NCBI GenBank assembly: GCA_020283715.1
Contig: JAIQCW010000046.1
Span: 1-53,671 of the forward strand
Direction: 5' to 3'
DNA from: Cytauxzoon felis
Taxonomy: Eukaryota > Apicomplexa > Aconoidasida > Piroplasmida > Theileriidae
Length of the DNA stretch: 53,671 nt
The notes under the pieces were generated by a model that saw nothing but the letters and a program-made list of their open reading frames with translations, was not told the origin of the DNA and made no database searches. Of this stretch, positions 1 to 10,987 are shown piece by piece. The first letter of the stretch is position 1. Each line of letters starts with the position of its first letter. Position numbers and translations under genes: made by a program.

Positions 1-1
1 T

Positions 2-865
2 GATTTAATAGTACCTGATGTTGAGGATATAGAGATTGATGTACTCTTGTTGGATCAATCATGTTATGTAAAGAGAACATATGGTGAGACTACACATACT
101 ATAGCATTCATCACTCCTCATCGTGTTGTTAAAGTAAAGTATGGTGATTTATTATTATGGGAATCTGAGAATATGGATGAACATTGTAAGATCATTGATG
201 TCTTTAGTAAAAATGGAAATGATTTAATGGTACTCTCCATCCTCAATGATAAAACCTCTTCAATCATCCCTGGCTTCTACCATTGTAGTAGAGATTTTGA
301 ATGTTATAAATTCAATTATGAGAACTTCGTATATATGTGGAATGAATTTAAATTCACATTTGACACCATTGGGGGTATCATTGATTACTCGGATTATAGT
401 CGAGTGATGGATATTATTGAACCTTTAGATGAACTCCCATATGGTAGATGTGGTATCGATGATCACTTCAAAGATTTGAAGCCAATTACACTAGACATTT
501 ACAATCACGAGACTGAAGGATTGGATATTAAGGACAGGGAGTATCCAAGTTATGCATCTACTATACACACATGTAGACCGAAAGATGGATACATACTCGA
601 TTCTGTCTATGATTCACAACGTAATGAGATGTTATGGAAGAGATACAAGAATAATAAATATGCCGTAGTAGCACTCGTTAATACCAATGACCTTGAACTC
701 ATTATACTATTTATAATTGATGTAAATCCTCAAAAGTCTGAGGTTATATATTTCAAGTACTCATTGTTATATGGATGGGAGGAATGCTTCAGAGAACCTC
801 TCACAAAATGCTATTTAGATACTATAATTAAAGGAGAATGGAGAATCTCCGAAAAAGTTTTGTAA
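2..865 (+). CDS. FAINT (DUF529)-like domain protein, 3' part
   Basis: The reading frame is open from the left edge to a TAA at 863-865, so the 5' end lies outside the window. Two segments fit the FAINT pattern: one with VKVKYGDLLLWES followed by a long beta-rich stretch, and one near the C terminus beginning RPKDGYILDSVYD, then MLWKRYKNNKYAVVALV and ending GWEECF. FAINT domains are common in secreted Theileria proteins and have no proven general biochemical function. No transmembrane segment or GPI-like tail is visible at the C terminus. The gene is followed directly by a palindromic element. The family call rests on pattern recognition, not an alignment. Confidence 0.6.
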   Translation, partial: DLIVPDVEDIEIDVLLLDQSCYVKRTYGETTHTIAFITPHRVVKVKYGDLLLWESENMDEHCKIIDVFSKNGNDLMVLSILNDKTSSIIPGFYHCSRDFECYKFNYENFVYMWNEFKFTFDTIGGIIDYSDYSRVMDIIEPLDELPYGRCGIDDHFKDLKPITLDIYNHETEGLDIKDREYPSYASTIHTCRPKDGYILDSVYDSQRNEMLWKRYKNNKYAVVALVNTNDLELIILFIIDVNPQKSEVIYFKYSLLYGWEECFREPLTKCYLDTIIKGEWRISEKVL

Positions 866-932
866 TTTGTTATACCAAATAGGTATCCTAATTTAATGTA
901 GATTTAAATTCATATATATAATACATTGTAAT

Positions 933-1364
933 CCACGTGAGGTCTTCCACTCGCCGTTCCACCTGAGGTTATATCCACCTATCCTTCGTCTTGCAGACAG
1001 CTCCTTTATTTACTTCCCCCTCCGCTTCCCTGAGATCAGCTACGGGTTTTCCACTTGAGGTCCAATACTACACTTCATTTCATCTACACCTTGTATTCCT
1101 ACCGCCGTTCCACTTGAGGTTACAATCCTGCCGTCAGCTTCTCTATTTAGCTCCCCCTTCGCTTCCCTGAGATCAGCTACGGGTTCCACTTGAGGTTACA
1201 TCCAACACATCCTTAGAACCATCTTCCATCATTCCCATGATGGATGATCCATCACTAACCTCACCACGATCTCTGGGAGTGGCTGTACTCTTTAGAGATA
1301 GATAATTAGAGGAGGCTCCACGCCGAGTGGAGAAGAGCTGACGGCAGGACTAACCTCGAGTGGA
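933..1364. repeat. Palindromic modular element 1 (intergenic)
   Basis: Fills most of the gap between the FAINT gene and the TBC gene. It has two successive left-type arms (TTGCAGAC hairpin, then CTGCCGTCAG hairpin, each followed by the TCCCTGAGATC core), a GCCAC-type hairpin on the reverse strand near 1265-1285, and a right arm ending CCTCGAGTGG. Confidence 0.85.
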
Positions 1365-1427
1365 ACTGTGAGTGTAGGAGGTTGATTTTATATTATATGG
1401 TTTGGTATATAAAATATGTGTATAAAA

Positions 1428-3692
1428 TTATAATTTGTTTCGATTGAGTTCGAGTAGTGCTCGTTTGCGATAGTTTTGAATATCATTTCTACTAAAATTG
1501 GTGAAGTTATAGAATGCGATTTTGAGGAATTCATCATGTTGTATTACACATTTTGACATTGATTTACAATAAATAAGAAGATCTTTATCAGAATCTAAAG
1601 TTAATATCCTCTTTTCATGTAATTTAAATAATGCATAAGCTACTCTAAATAATACTTTTTCACCCTCGAAAAATAATGAATCCCATATCCTAAATACGGT
1701 TGTCATCTATAAAATTAAATAATCAAATGACAATAATAATACTCACCGGTAATGATATCGTAAATAAACATAAAAACCATTCCGCCGATATACATATCAA
1801 ATCTATACCGTTACTCCTATACACTCATATATCAAATCAATAATTATCAATGTCAACATCACATTGTACCTGAGGTCAATCCAACTCTCCACCTGAGGTT
1901 ACAATCACCGTTGGTCTTGCAGACAGCTCTTCTATTTACTTCCCCCTCCGCTTCCCAGAGATCAGCTACGGGTATTCCACTTGAGGTTATAAGTCTAATC
2001 TCGGTGAGATACGTCTAAAGTGACGGAATTCATGTTTGTCAGGATATCTCAATGAATATAAATTGGAATTAAATGAGGTTCAGTAAATCAAATACAATCA
2101 TCAAGATCCTTTTGAATGAGATATTGACATCAGTATTAAATTCAATGATCATTGAGATATTGCCAGGAGTTTCCCCAGAAATTCAGATTTTCCTTCAAAT
2201 TTTGGAGGTAAAATGAAGTTAGTGAAATTAATGATTGGATCTCGAGTGGACTACCCATAGCTGATCTCAGGGAAGCGGAGGGGGAAATAAATAAAAGAGC
2301 TGACGGCAGGACGAAGATAGGTGGATTGTACCTCAGGTGGAGGGTACGTTCATTAAATATGTTATAGTTTGGACAAACTTTAATTTTTTGTAGAGTTTTT
2401 TGAGTCTTTTTTCTAGTATATATTCGAGTACGAGTATATCTCGTTTGAGATCTTGCATACCGCCTTTATAATATCCTGAGTGATATATATAATAATAATG
2501 AATAGAAATATACCAGCGATATTAAGTCCATAACCATATTTTTGACTATTAATAATTTGTACAAGTGTCCAAAATGCTTCTTCATCATCCATAAATAATA
2601 ATAATGATGCTGCAATATAATTTAAACTCTATAAAAATTAATTAATTTAAATCTACTCCTCAATACCTGACAATAACTGACAGATGGCATATAATTAGCA
2701 AATGCTATTAATATATTCTTCAATGACGCCTTCTTAAATGTATTCCCCTGATAATTCTTATGATTCGGGAATGTACGATTTATATCCATCTCTATCTGAC
2801 CAATTATATCCATATCCAACTCCCTCTCCATCATCCTATATATATACCGTAAATTAAACAAAAATCCAGCACTTCCATCATCACTCCAATATAATTCCAC
2901 CTGAGGTTCGACCTCTGTTCCACTCGCCGTGGAGGCCTTTCCACCTGAGGTCGTCTTGCAGACAGCTCTTCTATTTACTTCCCCCTCCGCTTCCCTGAGA
3001 TCGCTCTCGGGTACTCCACTTGAGGTTACATCATTACCTTCACTTCCATCATTACCTTCTCATCGCCACGATCTCTGGGAGTGGCTATACCGTTTACGGG
3101 GAGGTAATTGGAAGAGGCCTCCACGGCGAGTGGAAGTGAAGGAGTAGAGGAGTGGACCTCAGGTGGAGTGAAACTATCTTTTTGATTTGTATGTTTTGAC
3201 AAACCTTTGGTATACTCCTGGATTATTGAGCATGACTTCATCAGACTTTAGGAATTTCATCCACATTAGACATCTGTATAATTATAGACAAAGTTATCTT
3301 CAACTTACCGTAGATGATCGGGTACACCTTTTCTAATTAAAATTTTGAGTTCATCAGGGTTGCAATTTAACAGGGGGTTATCTATAGGTACTAATTCCCA
3401 TCTACATTATTATATTATAGAAATTATTGGTATAATATTACCTCTTTAAACGACGTTCTCTTTTTACATCGAATTCTTTCTCATACATTTGTATATTACT
3501 AGCAAATTCATTTTCATCAATTGAAAATCCATAATTATCATATTTAGGTAATAAAGTACTTGTTTCATTTACATCTAAATTCAACATTCCATTGATTTCT
3601 CTATTCATTAATCTCTTGGTTAGACCGAATATGGTATAACCAGCACGTTGTAATACATTCTTTTTCTGTGTATTCACTATATTCTCAACCAT
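1428..3692 (-). CDS. TBC-domain Rab GTPase-activating protein
   Basis: The spliced product is a compact TBC (Rab-GAP) protein that would speed GTP hydrolysis by Rab proteins in membrane traffic. The Arg-finger motif IEMDINR (IxxDxxR) and the Gln finger in SYCQ are both present, followed by LNYIAASLLLFMDDEEAFW, GLNIAG, the AEWFLCLF segment and the final FRIWDSLFFEG block, so the catalytic set is intact. Exons read on the minus strand: 3692-3442, about 3395-3308, about 3271-3200, 2835 to about 2670, about 2630-2395, about 1816-1747 and 1706-1428. Two introns (about 3200-2836 and 2395-1816) each contain a palindromic element; the others are short. The junction CAA AG|G ATG ATG restores the TBC frame exactly, which fixes the acceptor at 2836. 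The start ATG lies 44 bp from the stop of the next minus-strand gene. Confidence 0.88.
1867..2342. repeat. Palindromic element 2 with 240-bp central module (TBC intron)
   Basis: Outer ends are TACCTGAGGT and ACCTCAGGTGG. The left arm has the TTGCAGAC hairpin and TCCCAGAGATC core. The centre (about 1985-2240) is the AT-rich 240-bp module also found in elements 11, 14, 25 and 39. The right arm runs from CCCATAGCTGATCTC to the end. It is spliced out of the TBC gene. Confidence 0.88.
2897..3166. repeat. Palindromic element 3 (TBC intron)
   Basis: Complete element: CCACCTGAGGT start, TTGCAGAC hairpin, TCCCTGAGATC core, reverse GCCAC hairpin, CCGTTTACGG hairpin, and a final ACCTCAGGTGG. It lies within the TBC intron that ends at 2836. 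Confidence 0.88.
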
Positions 3693-3736
3693 TACTCATA
3701 ATTTATATAAAAAATTAAAAGAAAATTATTTCAAAT

Positions 3737-5768
3737 TTAATAATGTACAAAAGTAGATGTTTGAGATTTTTTACCGACGTTCCACCAAATGTATGGCAGA
3801 CTCCATCCACAGTACTCTGGATCTTGTTCCCTATAAAATAGACAATCTTCTAAAGCTAAAACTAACCTTTTATCATTCAATGCATAGTATCGTGACATTC
3901 GGATGAAGGAATAACGAGTTCTTTTACATTTCATACGTCCCCATTGATAATAATTGATCTGACATAATCGATATCCATACAATCTCAACAAATATTCCAT
4001 TAATCTACTATTTGCCGTCTTATTAAATGTAGTGGCATAGAATCTATGATAAGAATTACATAACCAGACGAGATTTCGATCGCGTTCTAGGATATCCAGT
4101 AGTATACCATTCCTATAGACATTGCAGTCATGATTTATCCTCATTTTAACCAAATGTTGCGATAACTAAAGGGAGCATGTTAAAATATAATGCATAATCT
4201 ATTTAAAATATACTTTTGAAATGAATTTTGTAGTATTCGTGGATTTATAACACGAATTGTTGGATATCAACTCCAGCCGTCGTCGCACGTCATCTAAGGA
4301 TAGAAGTGACCATAGATTCAAAATTTACCATCAATTTCAGAGTAGATATCAGGGAATTTACATTTTAAATATGATACAATCATACATATCCGCCTAGATG
4401 TATACTCAGGAGGACTGTCCTCAACTAGCCTTATGGACCTGAAGTTAGATGTGAAATGTCTACCGAGAAATATATATAGACAATATTCGCCTGAGGACAA
4501 TGATACTCTCCTTTCCACTAGGCGTTCCACCTGAGGTCCATCCTGCCGTCAGCTTCTCTATTTACTTCCCCTTCCAGCTCCCATAGATCGCTTCCAGGTA
4601 TTCCACTTGAGGTTACATCTACTACACTTGAGATATATTCTTCCGGGTTGACATTCTTTTGTTCCTCCGGGTAGACATTATACCGAGGATGATCTACGGG
4701 AATCCGAGGGGAGGTAATTAAAAGAGCTCTCTGCAGGAGAACGCGAGGTTGTAACCTCAGGTGGAGTATCACCATGTTAGTTTTATACAAACGTAATTAA
4801 TGCGGACGTAATGATCCTAAGTGCTAAACTATCTTCATTGCGAGTCAATAAATTCGAGTATGCGACATCGAGTAGTTGTGATGCGTTCAACCCACTGAAT
4901 TCTATGAACTTTCCTTCACTACTCATAAAATGACCTTCTAGTGCACTCTTAATATCGCTGGATAGATAATCCAAATGAGCTAAGCTGAGGTAAATGGAAG
5001 CGGCAGTGCTGGGCGTCAAATGTCTGCATTCAGTTTCCTGTGAAATGATGAAAAACCGCATGGAGATCAACATACAACTAAAAAATCTATCAATTTCCTC
5101 ACGAGTTCTACGTCATTATAACGCTGTAATGAATACGTCCTTAGTAATACCTCAATTTCTTCAGGGCCAAAGGCTAAGTGATAGGGGATGAGGATGGAGG
5201 GGACGAATATTTCATACTTTCCTTATATTGGGATAGAATATTCGATATAGTGAGGAATAAAGGGTCGTATAGGACACCTAAGCTATTGTAAGCTTCACAA
5301 AGTGCTGTAATTTTGTAGGAATTCAAGTGATGAATACATGAAAATTAAAGTACCTAAAATATTATCTTTTAATTCATTGGCAAATTTTGATGTATTATCA
5401 CTTGATACAAGTGTCTCATAGCTTCCATCGAGTAGAAGCTGATTTATGGCCTGGGATGGTGAAGCTAGGAGGTCGAGATTAGAGACAGAGAGTTGTTTAC
5501 AAGTCTGAATAAATTTATGTATTGTGATTTGTATAGAACTTTAACGAACTTTAAGAATGGTAATATAATGTGCAAGTGTTAGTTTTTCTGGATTATTATT
5601 CAGGAATTGGTAGAGTATGGATTCCTGTCCTGAAATATTATACCTATACAATAAATTTGTGGCTAAATCATAATTTATATGACTTGAAGTAGCAATGTTT
5701 TTATAATTTATACTACATATAAATGATTTATAACATAAGAAATTTTGGCGTCTTGCGACGGTATACAT
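3737..5768 (-). CDS. RAP-domain, heptatricopeptide-like protein (organelle RNA factor)
   Basis: Eight exons can be read in phase. The N terminus (MYTVARRQNFLCYKS) looks like a mitochondrial presequence. The middle holds degenerate helical repeats, for example LLRTYSLQRYNDVELVRKL and AASIYLSLAHLDYLS. The C-terminal part (RLMEYLLRLYGYRLCQINYY, then QWGRM) fits the RAP domain. Proteins of this class act on mitochondrial or apicoplast RNA, often rRNA fragments, in apicomplexans. Most introns are about 40-50 nt, for example 41 nt before the GAA ACT exon. The one between about 4790 and 4448 is long and contains a palindromic element. The gene diverges from GMP reductase across a 168-bp gap (5769-5936), which must hold both promoters. 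The exact target RNA cannot be inferred. Confidence 0.8.
4514..4766. repeat. Palindromic element 4 with GGAAGAAC module (RAP gene intron)
   Basis: CCACCTGAGGT start, CTGCCGTCAG hairpin, AGC/GCT stem around TCCCATAGATC, then a central reverse GTTCTTCCGGG-type module, the GGAT/ATCC-stem core in reverse, and an ACCTCAGGTGG end. Confidence 0.85.
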
Positions 5769-5936
5769 TATGATACTCTGTTATAATGGCGGTAACCGTG
5801 TGACTTGTGTAGTGTTGGTATTATGGCTTATGGTGATATTTGGCTTTGCGAACGTGAATGTAAAAAACTGTACCCGTTGTCATTAAAACTGCATTTATCC
5901 TTTAGTTGATGTTTTTTTATTGCTGTTCTGACAAAA
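5769..5936. promoter_or_regulatory. Divergent intergenic spacer between RAP gene and GMP reductase
   Basis: This 168-bp spacer separates two start codons pointing away from each other and contains no palindromic element. It must hold both transcription starts if the gene models are right. No specific motif can be named with confidence. Confidence 0.4.
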
Positions 5937-6890
5937 ATGTTAGATGTTTTCGATTTTGATCAAGTTCGCTTGATTCCTGAGGAATGTGTTTTGGAATCTC
6001 GGGCTCATGCTGATGTGACTGCCAAAATGGGTAAAATGACGTTTAGAATACCATTGATGTCATCTAATATGCCTTCTATCATAAATGAGGAGATTGCTAT
6101 TGAGTTGGCTAAGAGGGGGTATTTTTATGTGATGCATAGGTATGACATTGATATAGTAGAATTTGCTTTGAAAATGAAGAGTTTAGGTTTATATGTTTCT
6201 ATAGCTATAGGTGTAGCTCCTATTTTTTATGAAGTTATTGATAATTTGAAGAAGGCTAATGTAACACCAGATTATGTTAATGTAGAAATAGCTCATGGTC
6301 ATTCTAAGACTATTAAGAAGATGATTGAACGTTTAAGAGAATTATTTGGTCGTGATACATTTATTATCGCTGGAAATGTTGCAACACCACAGGGTGTTCG
6401 TGATTTAGAATCATGGGATGCTGATGCTACAAGAGTAGGATTAGGTCCAGGATATGTATGTACTACAACACCACGTACAGGTTTTGGTACAAGAGGATGG
6501 CAATTATCCGCAGTAAAACAATGTGCAGAAGTAGCTACAAAACCTGTAATTGCTGATGGTGGTGTAAGATTATCTGGTGATATTGCTAAAGCTATTAGAA
6601 TGGGTGCTGATTGGGTAATGTCTGGTTACTTCTTCTCTGGGCATAAAGAATCACCTGGTGAAACTCAAGTTGTTGATGGAAAAACTGTTAAAGTATATTA
6701 TGGTAATGCTAGTGCTCAATGTAAACAATCTGTAAGAAGAGTTGAAGGTATAAGTACATTTGTACCATGTGAAACAAGCCTATTCGATAAATTATTAGAG
6801 GTTGAAGAAGATCTACAATCATCCGTATCATTCGCTGGTGGTAAAAAACTCGAAGATATCAGAAAAGTTAAATATGTCGTCTTAAAGTAA
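5937..6890 (+). CDS. guaC: GMP reductase, bacterial GuaC2-like
   Basis: A 317-residue single-exon gene. The enzyme converts GMP to IMP with NADPH, linking guanine salvage back to IMP. The protein keeps the family landmarks: N-terminal FDFDQVRLIPEE, MHRYD near residue 67, IAHGHS near 118, IAGNVATPQG near 144, the catalytic loop GPGYVCTTT with Cys about 175, the IADGGVR phosphate site, the MGADWVMSGYFFSGHKESPG block, and the C-terminal DLQSSVSFAGG. It lacks the CBS pair of IMP dehydrogenases. Its length and motif order match the bacterial GuaC2 type (about 325 residues) better than animal GMP reductase. It has no intron, unlike almost every neighbour. This suggests horizontal acquisition, which is an inference. 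Confidence 0.93.
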   Translation: MLDVFDFDQVRLIPEECVLESRAHADVTAKMGKMTFRIPLMSSNMPSIINEEIAIELAKRGYFYVMHRYDIDIVEFALKMKSLGLYVSIAIGVAPIFYEVIDNLKKANVTPDYVNVEIAHGHSKTIKKMIERLRELFGRDTFIIAGNVATPQGVRDLESWDADATRVGLGPGYVCTTTPRTGFGTRGWQLSAVKQCAEVATKPVIADGGVRLSGDIAKAIRMGADWVMSGYFFSGHKESPGETQVVDGKTVKVYYGNASAQCKQSVRRVEGISTFVPCETSLFDKLLEVEEDLQSSVSFAGGKKLEDIRKVKYVVLK

Positions 6891-6973
6891 TTATACCTTT
6901 CAATCATATCTAATCTTATCTCTTCGTTTTTATACCCCAATTCTATCAGATAGTTCCATCCACATCAAACCAT

Positions 6974-7251
6974 TCCACTTGATGTCCAATCCAACTCTCT
7001 TCATCCTGCCGTCAGCCTCTTTTATTTACCTCCCCTCGGATTCCCTGAATCATCCTCGGTATTATGTTAACCCGGAAGAACGTAAATATGTCAACCCCTA
7101 AGATCAAAAAATTCTACCCGGAGTAACAAAAGGTGTCAACCCGGAAGAACAGACATCAAGTGGAATACCCGTAGCTGATCTCAGGGAAGCGAAGGGGGAA
7201 GTAAATAGAGAAGCTGTCTGCAAGACGACCTCAGGTGGAACGGCGTGTGGA
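6974..7251. repeat. Palindromic element 5 with GGAAGAAC module (intergenic)
   Basis: Lies between GMP reductase and PA2G4. The central module has four GGAAGAAC/GGAGGAAC-type units (about 7070-7152), followed by the ACCCGTAGCTGATCTC arm, the GTCTGCAAGAC hairpin and ACCTCAGGTGG. Confidence 0.85.
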
Positions 7252-7476
7252 AAGGAAGAGTAGGATTGACCATCATGTTAAAGTGGAAGATAAGGTAATA
7301 GAAAATAGTATATATAATGGATAGTATATTGATAATGTTATGTTTTGATTGTTATAGATCATACTGGGTATACATCACCTCTGGTTGTTATGACTTCGTT
7401 ATGGTGTTTTGTATTTTGAATGTATTGATTTCTAAATTATATAAAATTTTTTATATTATTTTTAATTTCGATTAAT

Positions 7477-9911
7477 ATGGTTGAATTGAATAAGGATAAG
7501 CCGTCGAATGAGGTTGATGATAATGATTTGGCCAATTCTGATATTGTAACAAAATATCGCACGGCAGCAAATATTAGTAATTTAGCACTCAAAAAAATTA
7601 TAGCAGAGATTAAAAATGGTTTATAATATAATATCCCATCTAATTAATTATATTTTATTTAGGTATATCAACAAAATATTTATGTGATCTTGGAGATTCT
7701 GTCATCAATGAAGAATCTTCCAAACTCTATAACAAGAAAGAAAATGGTAGAAAGGTATACCTATGAATCATATAATTATCAATCATCCATATTCTATAGA
7801 TTGAAAAGGGTATAGCATTTCCTACATGTATAACGTTGAACGAGTTATGTGATTATCATTCGCCAATTACCGATGATATCCTCATAAAAGATGGAGATTT
7901 AGTTAAAATGTGTGTTGAATATTTTAAAACTCCCTTACTTCCGTCCTCATCACCCATCTAATTCCTTTATTCAACCTAAGGGTTTCTCTTTCCACTCGCC
8001 TCCATCTGAGGTCCATAATTTCCATTGCATGGAGCTCTCCACCTGAGGTCAGTCCTGCCGTCAGCTCTTCTATTTACCTATCTCTAAAGAGAAAAGCCAC
8101 TCCCGGAGATCGTGGCGGTGATGAAGACTAGTACTGGACCTCAAGTGGAATACCTGGAAGCGATCTACGGGAGCTGGAAGGGGAAGTAAATGGATGAAGC
8201 CTCCACGGCTAGTGGAACAGTGGTTGTAACCTCAGGTGGATCAGTCTATATTATTTTTGTGTTTTATTTTTTCTATATAGTACATTGGCATGTCATATTG
8301 ATGGTTATATCGGATCTGTTAGTCATACGGTATTTGTTGGTGATGTGATAAATGGTAGACAAGCGGATGTACTTAAAGCTGCATGGTTATGTAGTGAAGC
8401 TGCATTAAGAAAGATTAAACCTGGTGTATCTAGTAATGATGTTACTAAAGTTATTGAAAAAGTTGCAGCTGAATTCAATTGTACACCTGTTGTAGGATTT
8501 TATACTCATGAAATGAAAAGACATATCATAGAAGGTAGTAGATATTTTGCTAACACCACAAAAATTGATGATAAATGTGATGCCATCACATTCGGACTTA
8601 ATGAAGTCTACTCACTTAATGTCATCATATCCACACAAGATATCAAACCTAAACCTACCGAACACCAAGTCACCGTATATAAAACCGATATTCAAAATCG
8701 ATACACACTCAGAACCACACTCGGACGATCATTCATGTCACAAATCAATTCAAGTATGTTTATTACAAATTAATGAAGTTACTGCTCAACTCGAGGTCCA
8801 ATCCAACTCTCCTTCTCTTGCAGAGAGCTCTTCTACACCTGAGGTTAGTCCTGCCGTCAGCTCTTCCAATTACCTATCTCTAAAGAGTAGAGCCACTCCC
8901 GGAGATCGTGGCGAAGATGGAGGTGGAGTAGACCTCAAGTGGAACCCGTAGCTGATCTCAGGGAAGCGGAGGGGGAAGTAGATAAGGAAGGCACCACGCC
9001 TAGTGGAAAGACCTCAGTTGGAACGGCGAGTGGATGATCTTTCGGTTGACAATTATTTGGGATTGATTTTATTGTATACTGTTATATATATTTTAATTGT
9101 ATAGAGTATCCTGTTTTTCCATTTCATATAAAGTATATTGATGATGAACGTTCATTAAAGGTTGGATTACCAGAGGCGTTACGTCATAGTTTGGTTAAGC
9201 CATATCATATAATAACATTCAAGAATGGTGAATATGTTGCACATTTCAAATGCACAATCATACTATCATCTACCGGTATCAAAAAAATCTCCGGAATACC
9301 ATTCGAACAACTCGATACATGCAATTCACAATACAAAATCGAAGACAATGATATCAACCAACTACTATCGGTATGTTCACCAACAAATAAAATCAACAAA
9401 TTTCCAACAACCTGAATTTATAAACACCATATGTCGTCTTGTAGACAGCTCTCCACCTGAGGTCAAATCCAACTCTGTTCTCTTGCAGAGAGCTCTTCTA
9501 ATTACCTATCTCTAAAGAGTAGAGCCACTCCCGGAGATCGTGGCGTTAACCCGGAAGAACGTAAATATTCAACCCCTAAGAACAGGAATTATACCCGGAG
9601 GAACAAAATATATTGACCCGGAAGAACAGACCTTAGCTATAGAAGATGTAACCTCAGGTGGAATACCCGAAAGTGATCTCAGGGAACTTGAGGGAGAAGT
9701 AAATGGAAAAGCTGTCTGCAAGACGAAGAGAGTTGGATTGGACCTCAGGTGGAGCGGCAAAGATAGAGATTAGACCTTAGGTGTAGTTATAGCACCTTAG
9801 TTCTATATTCATTCTGCTTCTTCGATGTAATTAATACACTGAATATTATAGGCACCTATAAATCCTAAGAAGAAGAGTGCTGTTAAAGTGGATAATGAGT
9901 TGAAGAATTAA
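7477..9911 (+). CDS. PA2G4: Proliferation-associated 2G4 / EBP1 homologue
   Basis: The spliced product follows the pita-bread fold of PA2G4/EBP1, a methionine-aminopeptidase relative that binds ribosomes near the exit tunnel and lacks peptidase activity. Matching blocks in order: VTKYRTAANISNLAL, KGIAFPTCITLNELCDYHSP, DGDLVKI joined by splicing to TLACHIDGYIGSVSHT, GRQADVLKAAWLCSEAALR, FNCTPVVGF, LNEVYSLNVIIST, YKTDIQNRY, and a lysine-containing tail (NPKKKSAVKVD). The first two introns are about 45-50 nt. The next three (about 7912-8281, 8752-9105, 9370-9851) each contain one complete palindromic element. All junctions join in phase, for example AAAAT|T ACA TTG GCA. The last exon is 9852-9911. 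The start ATG at 7477 gives a normal family N terminus. Confidence 0.92.
7991..8240. repeat. Palindromic element 6 (PA2G4 intron)
   Basis: CCACTCGCC start, CCATTGCATGG hairpin, CTGCCGTCAG hairpin, CTCTAAAGAG hairpin, the GCCAC/GTGGC stem around TCCCGGAGATC at 8096-8116, a GCGATCTACGGGA arm, and ACCTCAGGTGG at the right end. Confidence 0.9.
8786..9034. repeat. Palindromic element 7 (PA2G4 intron)
   Basis: Contains CTCTTGCAGAG and CTGCCGTCAG hairpins, CTCTAAAGAG, the GCCAC/GTGGC core, the CGTAGCTGATCTCAGGG arm, and CCACGCCTAGTGG near its right end. Confidence 0.9.
9433..9754. repeat. Palindromic element 8 with GGAAGAAC module (PA2G4 intron)
   Basis: Left arm with GTCTTGTAGAC and CTCTTGCAGAG hairpins, CTCTAAAGAG and the GCCAC/GTGGC core. 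The centre (about 9545-9630) is the GGAAGAAC module. The right arm holds GTCTGCAAGAC and ends ACCTCAGGTGG. Confidence 0.9.
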
Positions 9912-9994
9912 ATTTTTTTTGTTAAGTGTTTCGGTGTGTATGTGTATATGGTGTGATTAGTATAAATAAATTGTATAGTATTTGCAATGTGAGA

Positions 9995-10966
9995 ATGGTA
10001 AAATGTTCTGGTTGTGATTTAGAATGTGATAGTAATTTATGTTGTCCAAAATGTATGAGATTAGATAGACATGTGTATTTCTGTACACAGGAATGTTTTG
10101 AGTCTTCATGGTTGAGTCATAATATGACACATAATGTGAATAGGGAACTTGAAGATGAAGAAAAGGTAAATTATAAATGATAGAGATATTAATTGAAATA
10201 ATTATAGTATAAAAATAAATTGGTTCAGCGTATGGATGGTAATAAAGGACAATTGATGACGGAGACTCATACTACAGAATTGTATACAGTAGATAATTCA
10301 ATAAATAATTTCAAGACATTAAGATTATATGATTTAGAGAATAATAATAATACGGTAGATGGTAATAATATCAGTAAATGGTTGATGGAATCAGCTATGA
10401 AGTTATCAAAGACATTAGATATGACAGAGGATTTACATGATCCGAAATTAATGATTGATGGAAAATATTTTAAGAATAGATATAATTTAGATATGAAGAA
10501 TATAAATAATTATAAATTAAAGAAATCAACAAGAAGATTTATAGTAATAATATTTTTCATTATGATCTTAGGTATAGCATACACATTCTCTATACGTATG
10601 GTCAACATAATGGAGGAGAGGTATACAGTAAAATTAGAAGATATAAAAAATGATGATAAATTTAATGAACTAAATAATATTATTGAAGAATTACGTATAG
10701 AAGTTAAAAATTTAAAAGAAATTATATATAATAATGCCATGGCCATAAATGGTCTAACCAACGGAAGTTATAAAGTACCAGGTGATACACTCATTACAGA
10801 CTCATCGAAAAAAAATAAATTCGGCAAATCAAACAACAATCTCAATAATAAAAATAATCGTAATATCATCAATAATCAGCTTAATAATGATAATGATAAT
10901 CACAATAATAGTGATTTTGTACCTAATTCCATAAAACATAACGCCGAAGTCTCTATTCAATCTTGA
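9995..10966 (+). CDS. C6H2/MYND-like zinc-finger protein with one membrane span
   Basis: Exon 1 (9995-10165) encodes a Cys/His cluster CSGCDLECDSNLCCPKCMRL, then FCTQECFESSW and HNMTHNVNRE. This pattern matches the zf-C6H2 finger found at the N terminus of type 1 methionine aminopeptidases, but no peptidase domain follows. A 42-nt intron (10166-10207) joins EEK to YKNKLVQ in phase. Exon 2 has an Asn-rich acidic stretch, one strong hydrophobic segment (FIVIIFFIMILGIAYTFSI), then a charged coiled-coil-like region (LNNIIEELRIEVKNLKEI) and an Asn-rich tail. The domain pairing is unusual. The two parts could be separate genes, but the splice junction and phase favour one. Confidence 0.6.
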
Positions 10967-10987
10967 TTTTTATACATCTATACACTA

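Noticed and set aside
2929..3241. Short ORFs inside elements as separate genes
   Set aside because: The same peptides recur at most elements in both orientations and arise from the repeat sequence itself.
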